From NCBI RefSeq assembly GCF_900114715.1, contig NZ_FOTY01000011.1:1-64000 (forward strand): a stretch of DNA of 64,000 bases, written 5' to 3'. The DNA comes from Salibacterium qingdaonense. Its GTDB lineage: Bacteria > Bacillota > Bacilli > Bacillales > Marinococcaceae. Shown here in pieces: positions 9,261 through 17,468 of the stretch. The position numbers were made by a program, and so were the translations under genes. Positions within the stretch are counted from its first letter, which is position 1; every line of letters starts with the position of its first letter. The notes below the pieces were generated by a model. It was not told the DNA's origin, searched no databases, and saw only the letters and a list, made by a program, of their open reading frames with translations.

Positions 9261-10754
9261 ATGGGTTCATTGGAAGGAATATTAAGCGGAGTACAACTTG
9301 CGTTTAGTTTTCAGGGATTATTATTTGTATTCTTAGGGGTCGTAGCAGGAACCCTGATCGGCATGATGCCGGGTCTTGGTCCTATCAGCGCCATTGCGAT
9401 CATGATTCCGATTACGTATAACATGGATCCGGCTGTTGCGCTCGTGCTGATGGCAGGTGTCTATTACGGAGCTGTTTTCGGTGGATCGACTTCTTCCATA
9501 TTGTTGAATGCACCGGGAATTTCCGGGACGGTCGCCACGACATTTGACGGGTACCCCATGGCACAACGGGGAGAAGCCGGAAAAGCCCTTGCCATTGCCG
9601 CCATCTCCTCGTTTGTCGGAGGAACAATCAGCGTTATCCTGCTGATGCTTTTTGCTCCGGTGCTGTCTAACATCGCTATTCAATTCGGCCCTGCCGAGTA
9701 TTTTGCTTTAATGGTACTGGGTCTTACAGCAATATCCAGTCTGGCTGATGGTTCCACCATCAAAGCCTTGATATCAGCTGTAACCGGCATTATGGCCGTT
9801 ACAATCGGTATTGACAGCCAGACAGGGACGACACGGTTCACATTCGGTAACCCTAACCTTCTCGAGGGAATTGATTTTCTTGTCGTCGCTCTCGGGTTGT
9901 TTGCTATTGCTGAAGTATGCGCTCTTATTATCAACCGGCATGAATCACCAGAGCGAAACGGCTCCATCGGAAGTCTAAAGTTGACGAAAAAAGACCTGAA
10001 AGACATGAGCGGTCCTATGGGAAGGCAGTCGTTTCTTGGTTTTATTCTTGGTATTCTTCCGGGGTCCGGAGCTACTATCGGCTCATTTATGGGATATATC
10101 TCAGAGAAAAAGATCGCTAAAAATCCAGAAGAATTCGGAAAAGGATCGGTCAAAGGAGTCGCCGCTCCGGAAACGGCCAATAACGCAGCAACGAGCGGAG
10201 CCTTTGTGCCGCTTCTCAGCCTCGGCATTCCGGGATCCGGCACTACGGCTGTGCTGCTGGGGGCACTGCTTGTCCTCGATATTCAGCCGGGACCGCTTTT
10301 AGTTCAGGATCAACCTGCATTGTTCTGGGGTGTCATTATCAGCATGTATATCGGCAATGTTTTTCTATTGATTCTGAATCTGCCGCTCATACCCTACATT
10401 GCAAAAATACTGGCGATCCCACGTCCGATGCTGATTTCCATGGTAATCATGTTTAGTATGATCGGGGTTTATGCCATCAGTTTCAACACATTTGATTTGT
10501 ACCTGCTTTTGATTTTCGGAGCCATCGGATACATTATGAGGCTTTTCAAATTTCCAGCTGCCCCTTTCATTCTTGCCTTTATTCTCGGTGGGATGATGGA
10601 AGAATCATTCCGGCAGGCGATGACGATATCGAATAACGATATCACCGTGTTCGTCACCCAGCCGATTGCAATGAGTCTTTTACTTATCGCCCTCTTATCG
10701 TTTATTGTGCCGATCGTACAGAACACACGCCGCAAAAAAGCGGAGCAGAAATAA
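9261..10754 (+). CDS. tctA: TctA-type large membrane subunit of the tripartite tricarboxylate transporter
   Basis: Large permease subunit, 497 residues with many transmembrane helices. Both family halves are visible: an N-terminal repeat with GTLIGMMPGLGPISAIAIM and YGAVFGGSTSSILLNAPG, and a second copy with GILPGSGATIGSFM and LLSLGIPGSGTTAVLLGAL. This internal duplication is typical of TctA. The ribosome binding site AAAGGAGG lies 8 bases before ATG 9261. Transcription ends at a hairpin shared with the convergent ohr gene. Substrate is citrate or another tricarboxylate by family; regulation by the upstream two-component pair and CcpA is inferred from position and the cre match. Confidence 0.93.
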   Translation: MGSLEGILSGVQLAFSFQGLLFVFLGVVAGTLIGMMPGLGPISAIAIMIPITYNMDPAVALVLMAGVYYGAVFGGSTSSILLNAPGISGTVATTFDGYPMAQRGEAGKALAIAAISSFVGGTISVILLMLFAPVLSNIAIQFGPAEYFALMVLGLTAISSLADGSTIKALISAVTGIMAVTIGIDSQTGTTRFTFGNPNLLEGIDFLVVALGLFAIAEVCALIINRHESPERNGSIGSLKLTKKDLKDMSGPMGRQSFLGFILGILPGSGATIGSFMGYISEKKIAKNPEEFGKGSVKGVAAPETANNAATSGAFVPLLSLGIPGSGTTAVLLGALLVLDIQPGPLLVQDQPALFWGVIISMYIGNVFLLILNLPLIPYIAKILAIPRPMLISMVIMFSMIGVYAISFNTFDLYLLLIFGAIGYIMRLFKFPAAPFILAFILGGMMEESFRQAMTISNNDITVFVTQPIAMSLLLIALLSFIVPIVQNTRRKKAEQK

Positions 10755-10767
10755 AACGGGAAACCAC

Positions 10768-10800
10768 AAAAAAGCGCCCCGGTCCGGGACGCTTTTTTTC
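10768..10800. terminator. bidirectional terminator between tctA and ohr
   Basis: AAAAAAGCG...CCCGG pairs with CCGGG...CGCTTTTTTT with one mismatch. The run of A on one side and T on the other serves both converging genes. Confidence 0.85.
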
Positions 10801-10801
10801 A

Positions 10802-11212
10802 TTATTTCGCTTCGGTGTTAATGGTTACTTCGATGTTGCCGCGTGTTGCCTTGGAATACGGGCAGACTTGATGGGCAGCGGCTGTGAGCTCTTCTGCTTC
10901 TTCCTGGGAAACGCCGGTTATCTCCACGTTCAGTACAACACTGAGTTTAAATCCGTTGTCGGTTTCGTCTTTATTAAGGTTGACTTCACCGGTGACTGTG
11001 GAATCAATGTCCTTTTTTTGGTTCTTTGCGACAAGGTTCAACGCACCGTCATAGCATGCGGAATAGCCTGCTGCAAACAACTGCTCCGGGTTGGTGCCTT
11101 CATCAGAGCCGGTTCCCGGAGTGACAAGGTTTACATCAATTTTTCCATCTTCTGTTTTTACATGACCGTCACGGCCGCCTTCTGCTATTGCTTTTGCTGT
11201 ATAAATTGCCAT
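10802..11212 (-). CDS. ohr: Ohr/OsmC-family organic hydroperoxide reductase
   Basis: Thiol-dependent peroxidase that reduces organic hydroperoxides. The 136-residue product (start MAIYTAK) has the two redox cysteines of the family: Cys53 in AAGYSACYDGAL and Cys117 in HQVCPYSKATRGN. GGRDGHVKTEDG near the N-terminus and the PEQLFAAGY segment are also typical of the Ohr rather than the OsmC subgroup. An upstream TTG at 11224 is possible, but ATG 11212 gives the standard family start. No OhrR repressor gene is adjacent. It shares a terminator with tctA. Confidence 0.93.
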   Translation of the reverse strand: MAIYTAKAIAEGGRDGHVKTEDGKIDVNLVTPGTGSDEGTNPEQLFAAGYSACYDGALNLVAKNQKKDIDSTVTGEVNLNKDETDNGFKLSVVLNVEITGVSQEEAEELTAAAHQVCPYSKATRGNIEVTINTEAK

Positions 11213-11397
11213 ACAAATCACCAATCCTCTTCGTATATTTTTTAGTTATAAGTATCTAAGCTGCACAGTGATATATATTTCACGTTTCATCGCTGATTAA
11301 ACATAAAATTGATGATTTTCTTTCTGCAAAGAGAGGAACTGCTTTAAAAAATTTGATATAATATAGTTTAGATATCAGGGCAAAGGAGTCAACACAT

Positions 11398-12186
11398 ATG
11401 CAAAATCCCTTTTCTAATCCAATCTCCATAGATCTTCTTATGAAGACTCTGGATGCCGCAGGCTCAGGTATTATCATTACTGACCCTGAAAAAAATGACA
11501 ATCCCATCATTTACGCAAATGAAGGTTTTTTTCATGTTACCGGCTACAAAGCAGAAGAAGTCCTCGGATTCAACTGCCGCTTCCTCCAGGGAACAGATAC
11601 CCCGCAGAAGGAGATTGATAAAATCCGGCATGCCATCCAGAATGTATCTCCTGTATCCGTCCAAATTCTGAACTACAGGAAAGACGGCACAGCGTTTTGG
11701 AATGATCTTCACATGGAACCTGTTTACATAGAAGAAGAAGATAAACATTATTTCGCCGGTGTACAAAAAGATATAACAAAGCAGCGCTCGGCTGAAGAAA
11801 AAGCCGCCGGCTACAACAAAGAAATTCAACTGCTTTCTGCGCCCATCATTCCCATTGCTGATGATATTTTTGCCCTTCCGGTTATCGGTAATGTGGATGA
11901 CGAACGGCTGCAGATTATATTCGATCAAACCACTGAAACGATTCATTCCTCCAAAGTGGGAGTGCTTATTCTTGATTTGTCCGGCCTCACAAGTCTGAAT
12001 GAGGAGACGATCAAAGGTCTCTTCAACCTGTATCATCTCGTCCGCCTGCTTGGTTCTGAACTTGTCATCACCGGCATCTCCCCTCATATGGCAATGAAGT
12101 CGAATCATCTGAACAGCGGGATCAGCAACATCAGAATTTTTTCTACGATTAAAGATGCTGTGAAGGTATTGCAGGAGAGTGATTAA
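11398..12186 (+). CDS. ytvA: YtvA-like blue-light LOV-STAS photoreceptor
   Basis: Flavin photoreceptor of the general stress response. Residues about 15-125 form a LOV domain with the signature GFNCRFLQG, in which Cys60 would form the light-induced adduct with FMN (Cys62 in Bacillus subtilis YtvA). The C-terminal half (about 150-260) is a STAS domain related to RsbR proteins, with ILDLSGL in the region that carries phosphorylation sites in stressosome proteins. The 262-residue length and order match YtvA. The ribosome binding site is GGAG 9 bases before ATG. Known family role: it joins the stressosome and activates SigB in blue light. No SigB operon is visible nearby. Confidence 0.92.
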   Translation: MQNPFSNPISIDLLMKTLDAAGSGIIITDPEKNDNPIIYANEGFFHVTGYKAEEVLGFNCRFLQGTDTPQKEIDKIRHAIQNVSPVSVQILNYRKDGTAFWNDLHMEPVYIEEEDKHYFAGVQKDITKQRSAEEKAAGYNKEIQLLSAPIIPIADDIFALPVIGNVDDERLQIIFDQTTETIHSSKVGVLILDLSGLTSLNEETIKGLFNLYHLVRLLGSELVITGISPHMAMKSNHLNSGISNIRIFSTIKDAVKVLQESD

Positions 12187-12214
12187 ATGTTGTAAAACAT
12201 TTTTCGTTCAATGC

Positions 12215-12243
12215 TTGCATTTATTTGAAAGCCATGATAAGAT
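12215..12243 (+). promoter_or_regulatory. SigA-type promoter of the cold-shock gene
   Basis: TTGCAT (12215-12220), 17-base spacer, TAAGAT (12238-12243). It predicts a 5' leader of about 105 bases before the start codon, long like other cold-shock mRNAs; it contains TTTTCCGGGCAATCG and may fold. Confidence 0.65.
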
Positions 12244-12356
12244 GAACTTGCTATTTTGTCACCTAAGATTGTTGGAATAAATTTTCCGGGCAATCGTAGC
12301 GTTTAGCAAGATAAGTAATTTATTTGGTGCGCAAAAAGCGTACACAGGAGGATCAC

Positions 12357-12557
12357 ATGGAACAAGGAACAGTTAAATGGTTTAACGCAGAAAAAGGCTT
12401 TGGATTTATTGAACGTGAAGGAGCAGACGACGTATTTGTTCACTTCTCCGCTATTCAGGAAGAAGGTTTCAAAACACTTGAAGAAGGCCAGCAGGTTAGC
12501 TTCGAAATCGTTGAAGGCGACCGCGGTCCACAAGCTGCTAACGTAAACAAACAATAA
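12357..12557 (+). CDS. cold-shock protein (CspA/CspB family)
   Basis: Single OB-fold RNA/DNA chaperone of 66 residues. Both nucleic-acid binding motifs are present: RNP1 KGFGFI and RNP2 VFVHFSAI. The typical start [10 protein letters not shown] follows AGGAGG with 5 bases of spacing, so the longer frame beginning 33 bases upstream is rejected. The long leader downstream of the promoter at 12215 fits post-transcriptional cold control. It is monocistronic, closed by a terminator at 12578. Which csp paralogue it is cannot be said. Confidence 0.95.
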   Translation: MEQGTVKWFNAEKGFGFIEREGADDVFVHFSAIQEEGFKTLEEGQQVSFEIVEGDRGPQAANVNKQ

Positions 12558-12577
12558 TGACAACAAAGATATGAAAA

Positions 12578-12606
12578 GGACCCTCCACGCGGAGGGTTCT
12601 TTTTAC
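12578..12606 (+). terminator. terminator of the cold-shock gene
   Basis: ACCCTCC pairs with GGAGGGT around ACGC, followed by TCTTTTT. Confidence 0.9.
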
Positions 12607-12711
12607 GTTTGAGGGTTTAATTCGACGGTTATGCCTGCCTCGTTACAGCTCCACCGCGCCATCCGTATAATATGTCACACAGGAACATAATCCTTATTTT
12701 TCCATTTAAGA

Positions 12712-12757
12712 ATAAAAAAACGGCCGGGGTCTTTCCTTCGCGAAAAACTCCGGTCTT
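12712..12757 (-). terminator. minus-strand terminator after the 48-aa gene
   Basis: Read on the minus strand, CCGGAGTTTTTC pairs imperfectly with GAAAGACCCCGG, then CCG and seven T (12714-12720). It lies just beyond the 48-residue ORF, which supports that ORF as a transcribed gene. Confidence 0.7.
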
Positions 12758-12768
12758 CTTTTTCTTCT

Positions 12769-12915
12769 TTAATGTTTATGAAAGTGATCAGAAAACAGAG
12801 CCATAAACGCCTGTACCACTTCCACCGATTGAAAGGTAAACAAACTTAACGCTGTCAGCGAAAACAATCCGACAGCAACAGCTCTGAGGTGCTGCATCAC
12901 ATGTAAGACAACCAT
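12769..12915 (-). CDS. small hydrophobic protein, 48 aa
   Basis: A short frame with a near-perfect ribosome binding site (GGAGGGAT, 5 bases before ATG 12915). The product has one predicted membrane helix (about residues 12-28, AVAVGLFSLTALSLFTF) and a His-rich tail ending SDHFHKH. It is followed by a well-formed terminator. It lies 61 bases downstream of recQ on the same strand, with a possible own promoter (TTTTCA-17-TATAAT in the gap). I do not recognise the family. Placement after recQ may be chance. The combination of ribosome binding site, codon-sized frame and terminator supports a real gene. Confidence 0.6.
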   Translation of the reverse strand: MVVLHVMQHLRAVAVGLFSLTALSLFTFQSVEVVQAFMALFSDHFHKH

Positions 12916-12976
12916 CACGTATCCCTCCTGTATTATCTATTATATTCCGGTATTCCCCCATTGAAAAGCAATATGC

Positions 12977-14758
12977 TCAACTTTTGACTTTCCCGGCCGC
13001 TGCACGCTGCAATACCTCCAGAAAAGGTTCTCCATATGTTTCGAGCTTCTGCCTGCCGACTCCTTTGATTTCCATCATCTCCGATTCCTCCTGCGGCAGA
13101 TGACGGCAGAATTCTTTCAATGTTTTGTCCGAAAACACCATATAAGGAGCAACACCGTGCTGTTTAGCCAGATGCAGGCGCAGCTGTCTCATTTCTTCAA
13201 ACAGCGGATCTTCGCTGCTTACGGTTTCCGCTGTCAATGTTTCCTTTCTCATCACCCGGTCTGTGCCCCGCAATACATCTATCGCTGCGTTTGTCAGGGT
13301 GAGAACCGGATAAGCCCCGTCAGACAACGAAAGGTAGGCATGAGCAGCAAGAAAATCAATAAAGGCGGCGACGTCCTTCTGGGTTCTGTTCTTCATCAGA
13401 CCGTAGGTAGGGAGTGTATGAAGATTCAGCGTACGGATTTTTTCATTGGATGACCCTGCCAGAACCTGAGCCGTCATCACTTTCCCGAACCGCTCCCGCA
13501 TACGTTTCACACACGAAAACACCATCTGCGCTTCTTCGGTCACATCTTCAAGCGTCCGGTCATCGGTACAGTTCAGACACCTGCCGCACGGCTCCTGCGG
13601 CTCTTCCCCGAAATAACGGAGCATCTCATTCTGCAGGCAGTCTTCAGTATGGCAGTAATGAATCATCTGCCTCAGCTTGCGGTATTCTTTATCTTTTCGT
13701 TCTTCGTCAAGATGGGACTGATCGATCAAAAACTGGTGCGTGCCTGCGTCCTGCGGCGAGAAAAGCAGCGTGCAGTCTCCAGGATCACCGTCGCGTCCGG
13801 CACGACCCGCTTCCTGATAATATGATTCTATGTTTCTTGGCATGCGGGCATGAAGAACAAACCGGACATTGGATTTATTAATCCCCATTCCAAACGCTGT
13901 GGTTGCTGCCATGACCGTCACTTCATCATACACAAAACGCTCCTGCGCCAATTCTCTTTCGGCCGGTTCCATGCCCCCGTGATATTTTTCCACGGCGATG
14001 CCTTCTTTGTGCAGCATCTCCCAGAGCTTCTCTACTTCTTTTCTCGTGTTCGCATAAATAATGCCCGGATGTTGTTTACGTTTCTTGACGTAATCGATGA
14101 TATAGGCCTCCCGGTTCTGACCCTTCACGACAGAAAACGTTAAATTTTCACGCGCAAATCCTGTTTTCACCATTTGGTCCGGCGGGATGTCCAAAGCATG
14201 CGATATGTCCTGTGCCACCTGCGGGGTTGCTGTTGCGGTGAGAGCGAGGACTGCTGTGTCACTGCCTGTAAAGGAAAGGAATTTTGGGATTTCCATATAC
14301 GCAGGCCGGAAATCATGACCCCACTGCGACAAACAGTGAGCTTCATCCACCGCCGTAAGCGATACCGGAATGGACTGGAGTTGACGCAGAAACTCCTGGT
14401 TGGACAGGCGCTCCGGTGCAACATAAAGAAGCCGGCACTCTCCCCGCCGGAGAGAATCCATCTGCTCCTGCATCTCGTCATAGGACAGCGAACTGTTGAT
14501 AAATGTTGCTGGAATGCCGGCTTCACGCGCTTCATCCACCTGGTCTTTCATTAAGGAAATCAAAGGGGAAATGACGACGGTAATCCCCGGAAGTAAAAGG
14601 GACGGAATCTGGTAACAGACCGATTTGCCCCCGCCCGTCGGCATAATACCGAGCACCGACTGCCGCTGCATGACGTGATGCAGAATATTCTCCTGTCCAT
14701 TCAAAAACGTTTCATAACCGAAATGATGCTGCAGTTTCTCTTTCGCTTCGTCCAGCAT
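12977..14758 (-). CDS. recQ: ATP-dependent DNA helicase RecQ
   Basis: 3'-5' helicase for recombination and fork repair. The DEAD/DEAH core has Walker A MPTGGGKS, the DEAH box AVDEAHCLSQWGHDFRP and motif VI YYQEAGRAGRDG. A RecQ zinc-binding domain follows with cysteines CHTEDC...CGRCLNC. A C-terminal HRDC domain occupies the last 80 residues (ending EIKGVGRQKLETYG). The start at ATG 14758 has AGGAGG 6 bases upstream; the ATG 21 bases earlier would place that site inside the gene. The product is 593 residues, the usual length. TopB, a common partner of RecQ, is encoded at 2850-5024. Confidence 0.95.
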   Translation of the reverse strand: MLDEAKEKLQHHFGYETFLNGQENILHHVMQRQSVLGIMPTGGGKSVCYQIPSLLLPGITVVISPLISLMKDQVDEAREAGIPATFINSSLSYDEMQEQMDSLRRGECRLLYVAPERLSNQEFLRQLQSIPVSLTAVDEAHCLSQWGHDFRPAYMEIPKFLSFTGSDTAVLALTATATPQVAQDISHALDIPPDQMVKTGFARENLTFSVVKGQNREAYIIDYVKKRKQHPGIIYANTRKEVEKLWEMLHKEGIAVEKYHGGMEPAERELAQERFVYDEVTVMAATTAFGMGINKSNVRFVLHARMPRNIESYYQEAGRAGRDGDPGDCTLLFSPQDAGTHQFLIDQSHLDEERKDKEYRKLRQMIHYCHTEDCLQNEMLRYFGEEPQEPCGRCLNCTDDRTLEDVTEEAQMVFSCVKRMRERFGKVMTAQVLAGSSNEKIRTLNLHTLPTYGLMKNRTQKDVAAFIDFLAAHAYLSLSDGAYPVLTLTNAAIDVLRGTDRVMRKETLTAETVSSEDPLFEEMRQLRLHLAKQHGVAPYMVFSDKTLKEFCRHLPQEESEMMEIKGVGRQKLETYGEPFLEVLQRAAAGKVKS

Positions 14759-14887
14759 AACCGTCCTCCTGTTCTTCATCTATTATACTGCGCTTTCGCT
14801 CTATTGAAAAAGGGATTTTTCAACGATTAGTAAAGCGGACCGAAGGGAATGCAAAAACCAAATGCTTTTTACCCAAAGGAGGAGAAA

Positions 14888-16024
14888 ATGAAAAAAATAA
14901 TAGCAGCAGGCAGTGTTATGATACTGCTTGGCGCCTGCAGTCCCGCAGATAACGAAGAAGAACCAGACAGCGGAATGGAAAACGGTGCCTCCTCCGGTCC
15001 GGAAACAGACAGCGGAGACGAACCGACAGACGGGAATACGATTGATGACGCGTCGTCTGCCTTGTCAGCCGAAACGATTGCCTCCGGTCTGAATGTGCCG
15101 TGGGACGTGGAGGTTCATCAAAATTCCTTTTATATCACGGAACGGGGCGGAACTATAGTCCACGTGAATGAAAATGGAGAAAAAGAACGGCAGAATATCG
15201 AACTGAACGAGCCTGTGGCGGCTTCCGGAGAGGGCGGACTGCTCGGTTTTGAACTGGCCCCGGATTTCGCGCAGTCGCAGGAAGCATGGGTATATCACAC
15301 ATATGAAGAGGATCAATCACTGTCGAACCGGATTGTGTCGGTGACGCTTGAAAATGGAACATGGCAGGAACAGGACGTGCTGGTGGACGGTATTCCGGGA
15401 GGTGCAATTCATAACGGCGGACGCCTGAAACTCGGGCCGGATGATATGCTATATGCGACCGCAGGAGATGCCGGCAGAGAAAATGCCGCCCAGAACAGAG
15501 ACTCCAAAGCCGGCAGCATTCTCCGGATGACACAGGAAGGAAACGTACCGGACGATAACCCGTTTGAGGGATCGTATATTTATTCCTACGGCCACCGGAA
15601 TCCGCAGGGCATCTCCTGGAATGAAAACGGGGAAATGTACAGCTCCGAACACGGCTCCAATGCACGCGATGAAATCAACCGGATTGAAGCGGGCGCGAAC
15701 TACGGCTGGCCGGAGATCACCGGGAACGAAAGCGCAGAAAACATGCGGGCCCCGCTCGTTCACTCCGGCTCGGACACATGGGCCCCGTCGGGAACAACGT
15801 TCGGTGAATCCGGCGCGTTTTATGTCACCGGCCTGCGCGGCACCCAGCTGATGCGTTTTGATGTGGAGAATGAATCAATGGAAGTCGTGTTCAGCGGACA
15901 GGGGCGGCTCCGAGACGTACTCCAGCACGACGGCTCCCTTTATGTAATCACCAATAACACCGACGGCCGCGGAAACCCCGGGAAAGAGGACGACCTTTTG
16001 CTGAGACTGAACGGCAGCTCCTGA
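14888..16024 (+). CDS. PQQ-dependent sugar dehydrogenase-like lipoprotein (GSDH/sorbosone dehydrogenase family)
   Basis: Predicted lipoprotein with a signal peptide ending LLGACS, an acidic Gly/Ser/Asp/Glu linker (about residues 20-60) and a six-bladed beta-propeller typical of glucose/sorbosone dehydrogenases. Family motifs are GLNVPWDVE, GEGGLLGFELAPDF, AIHNGGRLKLGPD, YSYGHRNPQGI and EHGSNARDEINRIE. Start ATG 14888 follows AAAGGAGG; 378 residues. The family oxidises aldoses outside the membrane with PQQ, but many Bacillus members have unproven cofactor use, and no PQQ synthesis genes are seen here. It is divergent from recQ and ends at a strong terminator. Confidence 0.88.
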   Translation: MKKIIAAGSVMILLGACSPADNEEEPDSGMENGASSGPETDSGDEPTDGNTIDDASSALSAETIASGLNVPWDVEVHQNSFYITERGGTIVHVNENGEKERQNIELNEPVAASGEGGLLGFELAPDFAQSQEAWVYHTYEEDQSLSNRIVSVTLENGTWQEQDVLVDGIPGGAIHNGGRLKLGPDDMLYATAGDAGRENAAQNRDSKAGSILRMTQEGNVPDDNPFEGSYIYSYGHRNPQGISWNENGEMYSSEHGSNARDEINRIEAGANYGWPEITGNESAENMRAPLVHSGSDTWAPSGTTFGESGAFYVTGLRGTQLMRFDVENESMEVVFSGQGRLRDVLQHDGSLYVITNNTDGRGNPGKEDDLLLRLNGSS

Positions 16025-16050
16025 TCGCGCAGCCAAAACAAGCGACATAT

Positions 16051-16094
16051 GATCCGGATGGTAAAGCCCGCTGTGCTGCCATCCGGATTTTTTA
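16051..16094 (+). terminator. terminator of the sugar dehydrogenase gene
   Basis: ATCCGGATGG (16052-16061) pairs with CCATCCGGAT (16079-16088), followed by TTTTTT. Confidence 0.9.
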
Positions 16095-16101
16095 ATGACT
16101 T

Positions 16102-16257
16102 ACCAGCCAAATTTCTTTATTTACATGCCAAATGCCCGTTCATACATGCCAAGTGAAAGGCAATACCGTCCGAGTCATTTTTTACAATCCAACCGGAGCT
16201 GAATACATGCCAAGTCTCTCCCTTCACATGCCAAATCAACTGGAATACATGCAAAGT
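16102..16257. repeat. phased array with 21-bp pitch (ACATGCCAAR word)
   Basis: The word ACATGCCAA followed by AT or GT begins at 16123, 16144, 16205 and 16226, with ACATGCAAAGT at 16247 and degenerate copies at 16102 (ACCAGCCAAAT), 16165 (ACCGTCCGAGT) and 16184 (ACAATCCAACC). All steps are 21 bases except one of 19. All copies share one orientation; the 10-base spacers are unrelated. The array lies between convergent gene ends and their terminators. No good ribosome binding site or coding frame was found. Confidence 0.8.
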
Positions 16258-16281
16258 CCAAAAAACAACAGCGCAGCTAAA

Positions 16282-16320
16282 AAAGGCACCGGGGCATACA
16301 CCCCGGTGCCTTCTTTCTTT
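16282..16320. terminator. bidirectional terminator after cotJC
   Basis: AAGGCACCGGGG (16283-16294) pairs with CCCCGGTGCCTT (16301-16312). A and T runs flank both sides. Confidence 0.85.
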
Positions 16321-16889
16321 TAAAATATTTTCTGCCGGTCCCGTTCTTCTTTCAGCATCTCCACTGCTTCCCGGAAGCGCTGGGAATGAACGACCTCCCG
16401 CTCGCGCAGAAATTTGAGTCCGTCGTTTAGATCCGGATCATCACTCATATCAATAATCCATTGATATGTAGCACGTGCCTTCTCTTCGGCTGCGATATCT
16501 TCATACAAGTCCGCAATCGGATCCCCTTTAGCCTGGATATAGGTCGCCGTCCAAGGTGCGCCGGCAGCATTGTGATAAAACAGCGCGTTATCATGATTCG
16601 CGTAATGAGCCCCGAGCCCCGCTTTCTCCATTTCCTCGGCAGTAGCATCTTTTGTCAGTTTGTACACCATCGTCGCAATCATCTCAAGATGCGCGAATTC
16701 TTCGGTACCGATGTCGGTCAAAAGCCCAATCACCCGGTCCGGAATCGAATACCTCTGATTCAGATACCGGAGGGCGGCGGACAATTCCCCGTCCGCTCCC
16801 CCGTACTGTTCGATTAAATACTTCGCGAGCATCGGATTACATGTGCTCACTTTCACGGGGTACTGCAGCTTTTTTTCATAAATCCACAT
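16320..16889 (-). CDS. cotJC: CotJC, manganese-catalase-like spore coat protein
   Basis: Ferritin-like four-helix protein related to Mn-catalases and found in the inner spore coat. The 189-residue product has the metal-ligand pattern of the family: TEEFAHLEMIATMV near residue 65 and IAAEEKARATYQW with EVVHSQRF in the C-terminal half. The start ATG 16889 follows AAGGAGG by 6 bases. It is the last gene of cotJA-cotJB-cotJC, expressed in the mother cell in Bacillus subtilis. It shares its terminator region with the facing 21-bp-pitch array. Confidence 0.95.
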   Translation of the reverse strand: MWIYEKKLQYPVKVSTCNPMLAKYLIEQYGGADGELSAALRYLNQRYSIPDRVIGLLTDIGTEEFAHLEMIATMVYKLTKDATAEEMEKAGLGAHYANHDNALFYHNAAGAPWTATYIQAKGDPIADLYEDIAAEEKARATYQWIIDMSDDPDLNDGLKFLREREVVHSQRFREAVEMLKEERDRQKIF

Positions 16890-16904
16890 ACACAGCCTCC
16901 TTCA

Positions 16905-17174
16905 TTATATCTGCCATGGCCACGGTGCCTGATTCCAGTTCCACGGATAACCGCTGTAGCTGTTACCGAACTGCTGCAGCGGACCGATGTACTGTTCGAC
17001 TTTTGGAACGAGCATTCTGCGGTGGTAGGAGGCATCGTTGAACTGCTGGATTGCTGCATAATCTTCCGGGTGGGTATCAAGATAAAGGGTCAATTCGACG
17101 AGGACAAAATCCACCACCTGCAGTTCTTCCATCAGCGGGTAAAACTCTTTTGGGAGCTGCACCTGGCTGCTCAT
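16905..17174 (-). CDS. cotJB: CotJB, spore coat assembly protein
   Basis: Small coat protein (89 residues; Bacillus subtilis CotJB is about the same length). The core PKEFYPLMEELQVVDFVLVEL and the aromatic tail (NSYSGYPWNWNQAPWPW) are typical. ATG 17174 follows GGGAGGGAAGAG and overlaps the cotJA stop in an ATGA arrangement; the frame starting 54 bases upstream is a shadow inside cotJA. cotJC begins 15 bases after its stop, so the three genes are one operon. Confidence 0.93.
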   Translation of the reverse strand: MSSQVQLPKEFYPLMEELQVVDFVLVELTLYLDTHPEDYAAIQQFNDASYHRRMLVPKVEQYIGPLQQFGNSYSGYPWNWNQAPWPWQI

Positions 17175-17398
17175 GACTCTTCCCTCCCCCAGTATCTGCC
17201 GTTGTACGGAGAAAACAGCGCCGGCCACAGCGTCCCGGCGTAAAGCGCCTGCTGCGGCGGATACTGCGGCAGATTGTACGGCTGATACCCAAGATAAAGT
17301 TCAGGCGGTGTTTCGTAGGATTTCACACGAATCGGCGGACACGGATCGAACGGACTGACATACGGCCGGTAATACTTCCGCTGGGTAAATTCTTTCAT
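17171..17398 (-). CDS. cotJA: CotJA, spore coat protein
   Basis: Proline- and tyrosine-rich coat protein of 75 residues (start MKEFTQRKYYRPYVSPFDPCPP), the first gene of the cotJ operon. The conserved PFDPCPPIRVKSYETPPELYLGYQPYNLPQYPP-type region spans the middle. ATG 17398 is preferred over the ATG two codons earlier because the AGGCAGG site is 7 bases from it. Expression should be SigE-dependent as in Bacillus subtilis; TATACAAA 30 bases upstream is a possible -10 region but the -35 is unclear. Confidence 0.92.
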   Translation of the reverse strand: MKEFTQRKYYRPYVSPFDPCPPIRVKSYETPPELYLGYQPYNLPQYPPQQALYAGTLWPALFSPYNGRYWGREES

Positions 17399-17468
17399 GT
17401 GCATACCTGCCTTTGTATAAAACGGATTACTTCACCTTATGCCGGATTATGTTTGATTAGAATGCTTT

